Of a DNA stretch of 29,676 nucleotides, positions 7,638 through 13,978 are shown piece by piece. Position 1 is the stretch's first letter; every line of letters begins with the position of its first letter. The notes beneath the pieces were generated by a model. It worked only from the letters and a program-made list of their open reading frames with translations. It ran no database searches and had not been told where the DNA came from. A program made the translations under genes and the position numbers. This DNA comes from Bacillota bacterium (GTDB lineage Bacteria; Bacillota; Clostridia; Christensenellales; Aristaeellaceae): assembly GCA_023411175.1 (NCBI GenBank), contig JAEYPB010000089.1, positions 1 through 29,676 on the forward strand, in the 5' to 3' direction.

Positions 7638-7806
7638 GGCATCGAAAAACCTGCGGTTTTTTCGATGCGAAGGAGGATAACTGCGTGCGCCTGAAATCCT
7701 TCGGGATTCCCGAGGCGGACCAAAGGTACGGAAAGCGCCACCAGTATGCTGAACTGGTGGCGCTTTCCCGTGTCCGGCGTACACGCCGCCGGGCACGATT
7801 GAAACT
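7638..7806. repeat. Structured intergenic repeat element, copy A
   Basis: About 170 nt closely matching a second copy at 21123-21296. Hairpins in order: 7639-7668 (GCATCGAAAAACC with GGTTTTTTCGATGC); an outer stem 7685-7692 with 7713-7720 enclosing AATCC-TTCG-GGATT (7695-7708); a perfect 16-bp stem 7730-7745 with 7753-7768; and a stem 7769-7777 with 7789-7797. It fills the gap between the convergent ZnuA-like and NYN genes and would be read as the 3' untranslated region of the latter. Function unknown. Confidence 0.85.
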
Positions 7807-7839
7807 GCAGGGCCTTCTGCGGGAGCCTGCTTATATTGT

Positions 7840-8820
7840 TCAGGTGATTTTCAGCAGCATTGTATGGGCGCCGTCCATTTCGACGGTCAGGAGCTTTTCC
7901 TTCTCCAGCCGCTTCATCACGTCGCTGAAGCGCTTGAAGCCGATGGCCTTTTCCTCAAAGTCCGGGTAGTCGGCCTGTATGGCGGCCTTCAGGATCGACG
8001 GGTTGATGCGCTCGAATCCGTCCGCCTTGTACTGCAGCAGGTACTCCCGGAAGGCGGGCAGCCAGTTTTCCTTGTTGAGCTGCGGGGTGGGCGCGTCGCT
8101 GCCGTTGAGCCCGATCTTGAGGGACGAATCCTCCGTCCACACCTTGACGCGGGCGCTATGGCTGGCGACCAGCGCCATGAGCTTGCCGAAGGTGGCGCAG
8201 CCGTAGGTGCGCTCATCAAAATCGGGGCGGAGCCGGGTCAGCGTGTCCTTGAGCTCGCTGGCGTACATCATGTCCTCGTCCTGGTCGGCGAGGATGGTCT
8301 CGATCTGGGGGATCAACTCGGCGAGATCCTGCGAATCCTCCTTCTCGCGGGAGGAGGGCTTGGCCGGCTGCTTGGTGGTGACGGCCACCGACTCCAGGAA
8401 GATGAACTCGCTGCAGGCCTTGATGAAGATGCCGGAGGCCACCTCCGATCGGGAAATGCCCAGCACCTTCTTGCCCATGGACTTGAGCTTGCCCACGAGA
8501 GGCGTATAGTCGCTGTCGCCGGAAACGATGCAGAAGCTGTCGATCAGCGGGTTGACGTATGCAACCTCCAGCGCGTCGATGACCAGCTGGATGTCCAGAT
8601 TGTTTTTCTGGTTTTTCCCGTAGCGGATCGAAGGAACCACGTAAAAGGTATTGGACAGGAGGCACTCCTTGAGCTCGGTGTAGCGGTCGGTATATCCGTA
8701 GACCTTGCCGAGCAGAATGTCGCCTCGTATCTTGACCTTTTCAATGATGCTCATCAGCATCGATTCCTTGGCGCCGGCATTCTCCAGATCCACAAAAACC
8801 GCGAAATTACTGGTTCCCAC
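7840..8820 (-). CDS. NYN-domain (LabA/DUF88) protein with two OST-HTH-like domains
   Basis: Probable cytoplasmic RNA-acting protein of 326 residues. The N-terminal NYN domain (about 1-145) has the PIN-like acidic centre: Asp11 in FAVFVDLEN, Asp76 in NNLDIQLVIDAL, and Asp102 and Asp104 in VSGDSDYTPLV. A polar linker (about 148-165) is followed by two winged-helix segments resembling OST-HTH/LOTUS domains, one starting LAELIPQIETIL, the other from NWLPAFREYL to the C-terminus with FKRFSDVMKRLEKEKLL. NYN-LOTUS proteins are thought to be ribonucleases or RNA-binding regulators; the substrate is unknown. The start is GTG 8820, with GAGGGG upstream and a strong promoter 34 nt before it. Monocistronic. 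Confidence 0.88.
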   Translation of the reverse strand: MGTSNFAVFVDLENAGAKESMLMSIIEKVKIRGDILLGKVYGYTDRYTELKECLLSNTFYVVPSIRYGKNQKNNLDIQLVIDALEVAYVNPLIDSFCIVSGDSDYTPLVGKLKSMGKKVLGISRSEVASGIFIKACSEFIFLESVAVTTKQPAKPSSREKEDSQDLAELIPQIETILADQDEDMMYASELKDTLTRLRPDFDERTYGCATFGKLMALVASHSARVKVWTEDSSLKIGLNGSDAPTPQLNKENWLPAFREYLLQYKADGFERINPSILKAAIQADYPDFEEKAIGFKRFSDVMKRLEKEKLLTVEMDGAHTMLLKIT

Positions 8821-8853
8821 GAGCTCAATCCCCTCTTCATTCGGTTCAAATTC

Positions 8854-8882
8854 AGTTTACACGTTCTTTTACAGCTTGTCAA
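8854..8882 (-). promoter_or_regulatory. Promoter of the NYN-domain gene
   Basis: Minus-strand TTGACA (8882-8877), 17-nt spacer, TAAACT (8859-8854). It is divergent from the promoter at 9009-9037; the about 125 nt between them is GC-rich with no recognisable feature. Confidence 0.85.
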
Positions 8883-9008
8883 GCATGCCGCCCGGGGCGG
8901 CGCTTCAGGCGCTTACGGCACGGAAATTGAGGCGCCGTCCCGTCCCCTTTCACAACCGTTTACGCTCGGCGCCGCAAGAGATCGCCGCGCCCGGTGCTTA
9001 CATCCAAA

Positions 9009-9037
9009 TTGACATTGCATGCAAAAGCGTGTATCAT
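9009..9037 (+). promoter_or_regulatory. Promoter of the anchored extracellular protein gene
   Basis: TTGACA at 9009-9014, 17-nt spacer, TATCAT at 9032-9037 (11 of 12 consensus bases). The leader to the start codon at 9125 is about 80 nt. Confidence 0.85.
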
Positions 9038-9124
9038 GATTGGAAGAAAGCGTACGCATCATGCGCGGCGTCCCCCTGGCGCCGCGAAGTTTAAGGGATT
9101 GCCCCCGATGTCAGGAGGATGTCC

Positions 9125-9850
9125 ATGTCCACAAGGCGCAGCCCGGCGCAGTTTCGAAGCAAGGTAACCTCCGTCGTCATGTTTGTCGTTTGCATGTCGC
9201 TGCTGGGCGGCGCGGTGTACCTGGGGTATCAGGCGCTGTCCTTTGACTACTCCGGCTACATCCCCTTCGGCTCGACGGCGCGGCCCTTCATGCCGGAGGG
9301 CGGCTTCAAGGAAGCGCCGCCGGAGAACGCGATGGATCTGGAGGAATATGTGGAGCCGACCATGACCCCCGGCCCGACCCTCGCGCCCACGCCGATTCCG
9401 CTCGAGCTCTACGCCGTCCGGGATACCAAGGTTCTGATGACCGGCACGGACAAGCTGGGCGAAGTGGCGCTGACCCTCTGCGAACCCTCCGCCGCGGACA
9501 GCAAAAAGGTGATGATGGTGCGCGGTTGGGGCTACATCCGGGGCACCGACGCCGCCCGCAGCAACATCTTCCTCGCGGTCTCCACGAAAAACGGCGAGGA
9601 TCACCGCTTCTACAAGACCATTCGCCAGTCCGGCTCCACCGGAATTCAGCACGACCCCGCCACCGGCAAAAACCTCGATCAGTCGGACTTCGCGGCCGCC
9701 TTCAGCGTGGACACCTACGACGACGGGATCTACCGGCTGGGGCTTCTGATCGAAGCGCTGGACGAAAACGGCAAGAAGGTCGTCGAGCGCGCCTATTACC
9801 CGCTGGGGGACGAACACATCTTCTCGGTGGTCAGCGGCAGAATCCAGTAA
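9125..9850 (+). CDS. Membrane-anchored extracellular protein of unknown function
   Basis: Not recognised. 241 residues: a short basic cytoplasmic N-terminus, one membrane helix at about residues 14-35 (VTSVVMFVVCMSLLGGAVYL), then a Pro/Thr-rich linker around residues 80-95 (TMTPGPTLAPTPIPLEL) and a C-terminal domain of about 145 residues with alternating polar and hydrophobic residues typical of a beta sandwich (VMMVRGWGYIRGTDAARSN, then YDDGIYRLGLLIEALDENG). The C-terminal part resembles in style a carbohydrate-binding or immunoglobulin-like domain, but no family can be named. ATG 9125 is chosen because AGGAGG ends 6 nt upstream; an ATG at 9119 abuts that site directly. Own promoter and a strong terminator, so probably monocistronic. 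Confidence 0.8.
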   Translation: MSTRRSPAQFRSKVTSVVMFVVCMSLLGGAVYLGYQALSFDYSGYIPFGSTARPFMPEGGFKEAPPENAMDLEEYVEPTMTPGPTLAPTPIPLELYAVRDTKVLMTGTDKLGEVALTLCEPSAADSKKVMMVRGWGYIRGTDAARSNIFLAVSTKNGEDHRFYKTIRQSGSTGIQHDPATGKNLDQSDFAAAFSVDTYDDGIYRLGLLIEALDENGKKVVERAYYPLGDEHIFSVVSGRIQ

Positions 9851-9893
9851 ACGCCCTCCATGCGGCGATCCAATTTACCCGGGATGATAACCT

Positions 9894-9925
9894 AAAAGCG
9901 CGAGCCTGCAAAGGCCCGCGCTTTT
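9894..9925. terminator. Bidirectional terminator
   Basis: AAAAGCGCG (9894-9902) pairs with CGCGCTTTT (9917-9925), with inner GCCT/AGGC pairing. A-rich and T-rich arms let it serve both convergent genes ending at 9850 and 9943. Confidence 0.88.
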
Positions 9926-9942
9926 CTTGACTCGTCAGTTGT

Positions 9943-10599
9943 TTACCCCACCGCCACGCCGTTTGACTTCAGAAGGTCGCTCAGCGGCGGAATGGTGGCT
10001 TCCGCACCCGCGTCGCCCGGCTCGTCGGATTCGTCCTCGTTAAAGTCAACGTTGTCCTGGAAGTCGCCTTCGGCGCCCGGCAAATCGCCCTCTTCCGACT
10101 GGGCGGGCGCGTCGCCTTCCTCCTGGAGGTCGGCGGACACGTCACCCTCCTCCGCCTGGATGTCGGCGGGCACATCGCCCTCCTCAGCGCCCTCGTCGGT
10201 GTAATACTCGTCGGGCAAGGGTTCCATCGCGCCGTCGCCTTCCTCTTCCATCATCATTCCGGGTTCCTCGCCGGGAAGCGCCTGCTGCCCAGTCACCTGC
10301 TGCCAGAGCCAGCGCCCCGTGTCGGACAGGATGGCGGGATTTCGGGAGTACAGGTAGGCCTCCCCCACCAGCGCGCCGATGGACACGACAAGCACGACGC
10401 TGGCAAATACCGTCGCAAAGAACCTGCGCGCCCTGTGCGCCTCGGTCATCCGGACGATCTGGCGGCAGAAGCCCGCCACCGAGAAGATCAGGCCGACGCC
10501 GGGCAGCCAGGAAAAAATGAGGCCAAACAGGGACTCCCACATGCCGCGCGCAATTTTTGCGCGCTCGGCGCGCTCATGGCTTCTGGAATATTTCGGCAT
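9943..10599 (-). CDS. Two-helix membrane protein with acidic C-terminal repeats
   Basis: Unrecognised, 218 residues. The N-terminus is basic (KYSRSHERAERAK), followed by a hydrophobic segment at about 23-46 (LFGLIFSWLPGVGLIFSVAG) and a second at about 60-80 (FFATVFASVVLVVSIGALVG). The remaining 130 residues are strongly acidic, with four imperfect repeats of the pattern EEGD-x-P/S-A-D-x-Q at about residues 140-180 and almost no basic residues. With both ends on the same side, the acidic tail is probably cytoplasmic, but the opposite is possible. GGGTGA precedes ATG 10599. It lies 99 nt after the HAD phosphatase gene on the same strand and may share its transcript. Confidence 0.75.
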   Translation of the reverse strand: MPKYSRSHERAERAKIARGMWESLFGLIFSWLPGVGLIFSVAGFCRQIVRMTEAHRARRFFATVFASVVLVVSIGALVGEAYLYSRNPAILSDTGRWLWQQVTGQQALPGEEPGMMMEEEGDGAMEPLPDEYYTDEGAEEGDVPADIQAEEGDVSADLQEEGDAPAQSEEGDLPGAEGDFQDNVDFNEDESDEPGDAGAEATIPPLSDLLKSNGVAVG

Positions 10600-10698
10600 A
10601 CGTCACCCTTCAGTCGAGATGGTTCGCACCGAATGGCGCAAAACTGCATTTATTTTGTAAGACGCGCCCGCCGCGCGAAAGTTCCAATCTTCGGGAAG

Positions 10699-11553
10699 TC
10701 ATAGCTTCTTTCGGGCGGCGCGGGTCTGGGCCGCATGGACGAGGTCCAGGTCGTGCCGGGCGCGCATCTTGCGCATGATGAGACGCACGGTGCTTTCCAA
10801 CTCGCCGCCCGCGCCGTAGTCGGCGGGGAGCGCAAAGTCCGCCCGGCGCTGGAGCAGCATCTCGTCCGCCAGCGCGCCGCCGCCCGGCGCATGCACCACG
10901 ATCGAGCAGCCGCCCTTGAGCTTGGTCATCTTCATGCAGGGCACGTCGGTCAGCCCGTCGCCAAGGTAGATCATGTTGGCAAACGGCACCCGCCTCAGGT
11001 ACTCCGGCGTATGGGCGTTCAGGTCGTGGTCGTTGGTCACGTCCAGAATGCCCTTGTTGATGCGGAAGAGGTACTGGGTCTTTGCGGTGTAGTTGACATC
11101 GGTGGCGGGCCAGATGGCCACCCCGGCGTCATCGTACACGTAGGAGGCGGCGAAAACCGCCTTGAACGCCCCCGCGATGCGGGAGCCATCGATGATCTCC
11201 TTGAGTCCGGAGGAGATGATGTAGTGCTCCACCTTGACGCCCGCTTCCGCGCCGATCTCGTTCACGCGGTCAAACCATCGCTCCACCCCGGGGTAGAACT
11301 CCACGGTGCTGCCCAGCTTCTCCAGCATTTCGCGGGTCAGGGGCCTGCCCGCCCGCTCGGACGCGGCGCGCATCATGTACATGTAGGCGAGCACGCCGTC
11401 CGTGCGGTTCCGGACCGCGAAGCGGCGGCAATCCGCCCAAAAGGCGTCCGGCTCGATGCCGAGATCCGGCAGGAACCCGTACTCCTGCATGTCCTTGGGC
11501 GAGAGCGTCTTGTCAAAGTCGTAGATGAGCGCGACGATGGGCGTCTCGTGCAT
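10699..11553 (-). CDS. HAD-superfamily phosphatase (phosphoserine phosphatase-like)
   Basis: Cytoplasmic haloacid dehalogenase-type hydrolase of 284 residues. Motif I is D12-F-D14-K-T16 (IYDFDKTLS): Asp12 is the expected nucleophile and Asp14 the general acid. Motif II is in HYIISSGLKEII, motif III is likely the Lys of NYTAKTQYLFRIN, and motif IV is YLGDGLTDVPCM. A helical C1-type cap (about residues 20-100) places it near the phosphoserine phosphatase-like branch. The substrate cannot be read from sequence, and the order of motifs is intact, so activity is expected. GAAAGGAG precedes ATG 11553. It follows the zinc-ribbon/PG-binding gene by 105 nt, which contain a strong hairpin at 11613-11640. 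Confidence 0.88.
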   Translation of the reverse strand: MHETPIVALIYDFDKTLSPKDMQEYGFLPDLGIEPDAFWADCRRFAVRNRTDGVLAYMYMMRAASERAGRPLTREMLEKLGSTVEFYPGVERWFDRVNEIGAEAGVKVEHYIISSGLKEIIDGSRIAGAFKAVFAASYVYDDAGVAIWPATDVNYTAKTQYLFRINKGILDVTNDHDLNAHTPEYLRRVPFANMIYLGDGLTDVPCMKMTKLKGGCSIVVHAPGGGALADEMLLQRRADFALPADYGAGGELESTVRLIMRKMRARHDLDLVHAAQTRAARKKL

Positions 11554-11612
11554 GGCGGGCTCCTTTCGCTGCCGGGCGCCTCTTGCGCGGGGCGCGTAGT
11601 GGGGAGAACACC

Positions 11613-11640
11613 GCGGGGCAGGACAAACGCCCTGCCCCGC
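11613..11640 (-). terminator. Strong GC hairpin between two minus-strand genes
   Basis: GCGGGGCAGG (11613-11622) pairs perfectly with CCTGCCCCGC (11631-11640), 8-nt loop. On the minus strand only GGTGTTCT follows, so it may be a weak terminator or an RNA-processing stem. Confidence 0.5.
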
Positions 11641-11658
11641 ACAACGAACTCAACTGTA

Positions 11659-13176
11659 TCAGGTGGTCCCCTCGCCGCCCTCCGGCGCGGGGGTCTCGGC
11701 CGCATCGGCGCTTTCGGTGGCCGCGGGCGCGGTGGTCCCGTCGGCCCGGGGCGCGTTGTCCGCGTAGAGCAGCTCCTGAAGAGCGGCCGTCGCGATGCCG
11801 TTCTGCTCCCCTTCGGACAGGCCGAGCGCCTTTTGGAACTTTTTGACGGCCTGCGCCGTGGCCGGGCCGAAGTCGCCGTCCTTGACGCCGTTGAACCAAC
11901 CCAGCTTGCTCAGCCGGTTCTGCAGCTTCTTGACCTCCGCGTTGTTCTTCATGCCCTTTTTGAGCGTCTTATAGGGCGACGGCGTAGGCGTGGCCTCAGG
12001 CTCCGGCGTGGCGATGTTTGCGAAGTCGACACCCTTGATGATCGCGTCAAGATCCGTCTTTTCGGTGGCGATGTCCAGCCGCGAAATGGCGTTGTTGATC
12101 AGGTCCCATCCCTGCTGCGATTCGGCCGTCAGCGTCCCCAGCGTGGTCTCGCCGGCGCTGAGCGCGGCGAGGGCGTCGGTGGCGGTGACCTCATCGATGG
12201 ACTGCTGGATAGACAGAAGCGTATCGATAAAGAGCTGGTCGTTCTCCAGCGGCTTTTCGGGCAGGAGCGCGGCGATCTGCTCGCTCTCGGTCTTCTGCTG
12301 CTGGATCACGGCGCTGCCGGTGGAGTCCGCGCGCCACATTTTGATGATGCCGGTGCGGTACTCGCTGGTGGTGCGGGACTTGATCAGCGACAGGCCCTCG
12401 GTGTACAGAGAATAGGTGACGCCGGATATCTTGGCGCGGTTCGCGGTCCTGTCGGCGATGAAGAGCACGCCAACGACCAGGAGCACGATCACCGCCAGCA
12501 CGCCCGCGATGCGCATTGCCCACCGGCCTGCGCCGGACGAAAATCTCGCGGGGCGCGCATCCCCTTCGGGCGCGCCGTCCTCGTGGTCTGCGATTTCGTC
12601 CGAGGCGCCCGGCTCCGCGGCATCCTGCCCCTCGCCGTCCTGCCCGTAGGCCTTGCGCTGCACGCGGCCCTTCTTCTGGTTCATCTGCTGGATGTAGCGC
12701 TGCACTTCCGGGCTGATGCCGGTCTTCCGGATGGGCTCGAGGGGCCTGATCTCAATGCCCAGCGCGTCCCTGTCCTCATCAAGCCGCAGCTCCGGCTCCG
12801 GCTGCGGGGCGGGCATGTCGCTCCGCGGCGCATCCTCGCCGGTCTCCGGTTCCTCAGGCGCATCCTGCCGCTCATCTTCCGGCGCTTCCTCCGGCTCCGG
12901 CTCGCGGTAGCCGGTGGTCTCCCGGACCTCGTCCTCGGAGAGCGCCGGCCGGTAGCTGGTGCGCGAATAGACGTCGCCGCCCTCATCCGGAGAAGAGGAA
13001 TAGGTGGTTTTGGTGTAAGGCGCATACCCCGACTGCTCCGGGCTCTCCGGCACGAAGCGCAACTGGGACGAGGTATACCCGCTGCCTTCAAACCGGCTGT
13101 CGCCAACCGGCTGTCCGCAGCTGGGGCAAGCCTTGGCCTCAGGGTTCAGGGTCTTGCCGCACTTGTTACAGAACAT
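11659..13176 (-). CDS. Zinc-ribbon transmembrane protein with a peptidoglycan-binding domain
   Basis: 505 residues in a membrane-spanning design. A C4 zinc ribbon (Cys3, 6, 17, 20: CNKC and CPSC) opens the protein. A long acidic, Pro/Glu-rich, probably disordered stretch runs to about residue 215, then a single membrane helix at 221-243 (IAGVLAVIVLLVVGVLFIA). The region 250-390 is mainly helical, followed by a TPEPEATPTPSP linker, a PG_binding_1 domain at about 403-472 (LKKGMKNNAEVKKLQNRLSK, then DGDFGPATAQAVKKFQ) and a Thr/Ala/Glu-rich tail. The ribbon should be cytoplasmic and the peptidoglycan-binding domain outside, linking the inside to the wall. GGGAGGG precedes ATG 13176. It has its own strong promoter. 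Role unknown. Confidence 0.88.
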   Translation of the reverse strand: MFCNKCGKTLNPEAKACPSCGQPVGDSRFEGSGYTSSQLRFVPESPEQSGYAPYTKTTYSSSPDEGGDVYSRTSYRPALSEDEVRETTGYREPEPEEAPEDERQDAPEEPETGEDAPRSDMPAPQPEPELRLDEDRDALGIEIRPLEPIRKTGISPEVQRYIQQMNQKKGRVQRKAYGQDGEGQDAAEPGASDEIADHEDGAPEGDARPARFSSGAGRWAMRIAGVLAVIVLLVVGVLFIADRTANRAKISGVTYSLYTEGLSLIKSRTTSEYRTGIIKMWRADSTGSAVIQQQKTESEQIAALLPEKPLENDQLFIDTLLSIQQSIDEVTATDALAALSAGETTLGTLTAESQQGWDLINNAISRLDIATEKTDLDAIIKGVDFANIATPEPEATPTPSPYKTLKKGMKNNAEVKKLQNRLSKLGWFNGVKDGDFGPATAQAVKKFQKALGLSEGEQNGIATAALQELLYADNAPRADGTTAPAATESADAAETPAPEGGEGTT

Positions 13177-13268
13177 ATCTTGCCCTCCCGTTCAAGGGTT
13201 GCCTCGGTGCGCGTCGCGGGCTGCGCCGCGCGGTTTCAGGTCGTTTGGGCGCATGACAATACAGACTG

Positions 13269-13297
13269 ATTGTACCCTTTGTGCTGCGTTTCGTCAA
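13269..13297 (-). promoter_or_regulatory. Promoter of the zinc-ribbon/PG-binding gene
   Basis: Minus-strand TTGACG (13297-13292), 17-nt spacer, TACAAT (13274-13269); each hexamer has one mismatch. The leader to ATG 13176 is about 85 nt. Confidence 0.87.
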
Positions 13298-13307
13298 GCA
13301 AAACCCT

Positions 13308-13339
13308 CAAAATGCGCCATATCAGGCGTTTTTTGGCGC
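13308..13339 (-). terminator. Probable terminator after the small membrane protein gene
   Basis: Minus-strand GCGCCA (13339-13334) pairs with TGGCGC (13319-13314), followed by ATTTTG. The stem is short, but the position between a stop codon and the next promoter fits. Confidence 0.55.
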
Positions 13340-13356
13340 TGAAATGGGGCGGAGAA

Positions 13357-13764
13357 TCAGCCGAAGGGGTTTGCCGGCGCCGGCGTCATCTCCGGCTGGG
13401 CGGGCGCGGCGGTTGCCTCGGCGGTCTCGTCAGGTCCGGCGGTGGCCTCGGCCGTCTTTTCCACAACGGCGCCCGACGAGGACGTGTAGTCGTTCACCGC
13501 GTACTGGCCCGCCGCCTGCTGGGGGATCAGGATGCCCTGGTTTAGCTGGTGGCTGATAAACAGGGACAGCATCACCGTCATCGAAATGAGCGCCAGCGCG
13601 GAGAGCAGTACCTTGCCCCGGACAGGACAGCGAAGCCCCCGCCACAAAACGAACAGCCCGACGGGCGGCAGCAGCACGCACAGAAAGAACGCCGTCCAGA
13701 CGCGGCCGCTGGGCCGCTTGCGCTTTGGTACCTGAAAAACCGGAGCGCTGCCAGTGGTGCGCAT
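13357..13764 (-). CDS. Small two-helix membrane protein with Pro/Ala/Thr tail
   Basis: Unrecognised, 135 residues. A basic N-terminus (PKRKRPSGR) is followed by two hydrophobic segments at about 23-42 (VWTAFFLCVLLPPVGLFVL) and 52-72 (LLSALALISMTVMLSLFIS). The last 55 residues are low complexity with repeated TAEATAxP units, ending in PAPANPFG. ATG 13764 is chosen because GGAGGT lies 7 nt upstream and the TATAAT box is only 28 nt further; the frame stays open up to 13920, but that part lies upstream of the promoter. Its linker style matches the neighbouring zinc-ribbon and acidic-repeat proteins, which suggests lineage-specific envelope proteins. Divergent from metN. Confidence 0.78.
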   Translation of the reverse strand: MRTTGSAPVFQVPKRKRPSGRVWTAFFLCVLLPPVGLFVLWRGLRCPVRGKVLLSALALISMTVMLSLFISHQLNQGILIPQQAAGQYAVNDYTSSSGAVVEKTAEATAGPDETAEATAAPAQPEMTPAPANPFG

Positions 13765-13791
13765 CGTTCTACCTCCCAAAATGGTGGGAAC

Positions 13792-13836
13792 ATTATAACA
13801 GATAGACGTATGCGGCACAAGTTTTGAGCCGCATAC
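13792..13836 (-). promoter_or_regulatory. Promoter with an overlapping inverted repeat
   Basis: Minus-strand TATAAT (13797-13792) with TTGTGC (13820-13815) 17 nt upstream. A perfect 9-bp inverted repeat, GTATGCGGC (13808-13816) and GCCGCATAC (13828-13836), brackets the weak -35, placed as an operator would be. Confidence 0.65.
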
Positions 13837-13914
13837 AGAAGTTTTTTGACGGAAAAGCCTTAAAATAAACACAAACTTAGCGTTCAATCCCCCCCATGCG
13901 CGGCGCTCCGGGAA

Positions 13915-13942
13915 TTGCATTTGCCCCGTTGTGTGGTATACT
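13915..13942 (+). promoter_or_regulatory. Putative promoter of metNIQ
   Basis: TATACT at 13937-13942 with TTGCAT at 13915-13920, 16-nt spacer. The short leader leaves no room for an S-box or T-box, and none was seen between 13840 and 13979. Confidence 0.6.
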
Positions 13943-13978
13943 GGTGGTTACTACATGGGTTCAAAAGGCGGGATCGAT

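Noticed and set aside
7685..7969. A possible small gene inside repeat copy A with AGGAGG before a GTG
   Set aside because: The corresponding frame in copy B hits a stop and shifts frame between conserved parts, while the hairpins are kept; the downstream part also overlaps the NYN gene. RNA or repeat structure explains the conservation better.
10735..13269. An 844-codon open frame on the plus strand opposite the HAD and zinc-ribbon genes
   Set aside because: It is antisense to genes with clear domains, has no matching ribosome binding site or promoter, and reads as Arg/Gly/Leu/His-rich sequence typical of a shadow frame in GC-rich DNA.
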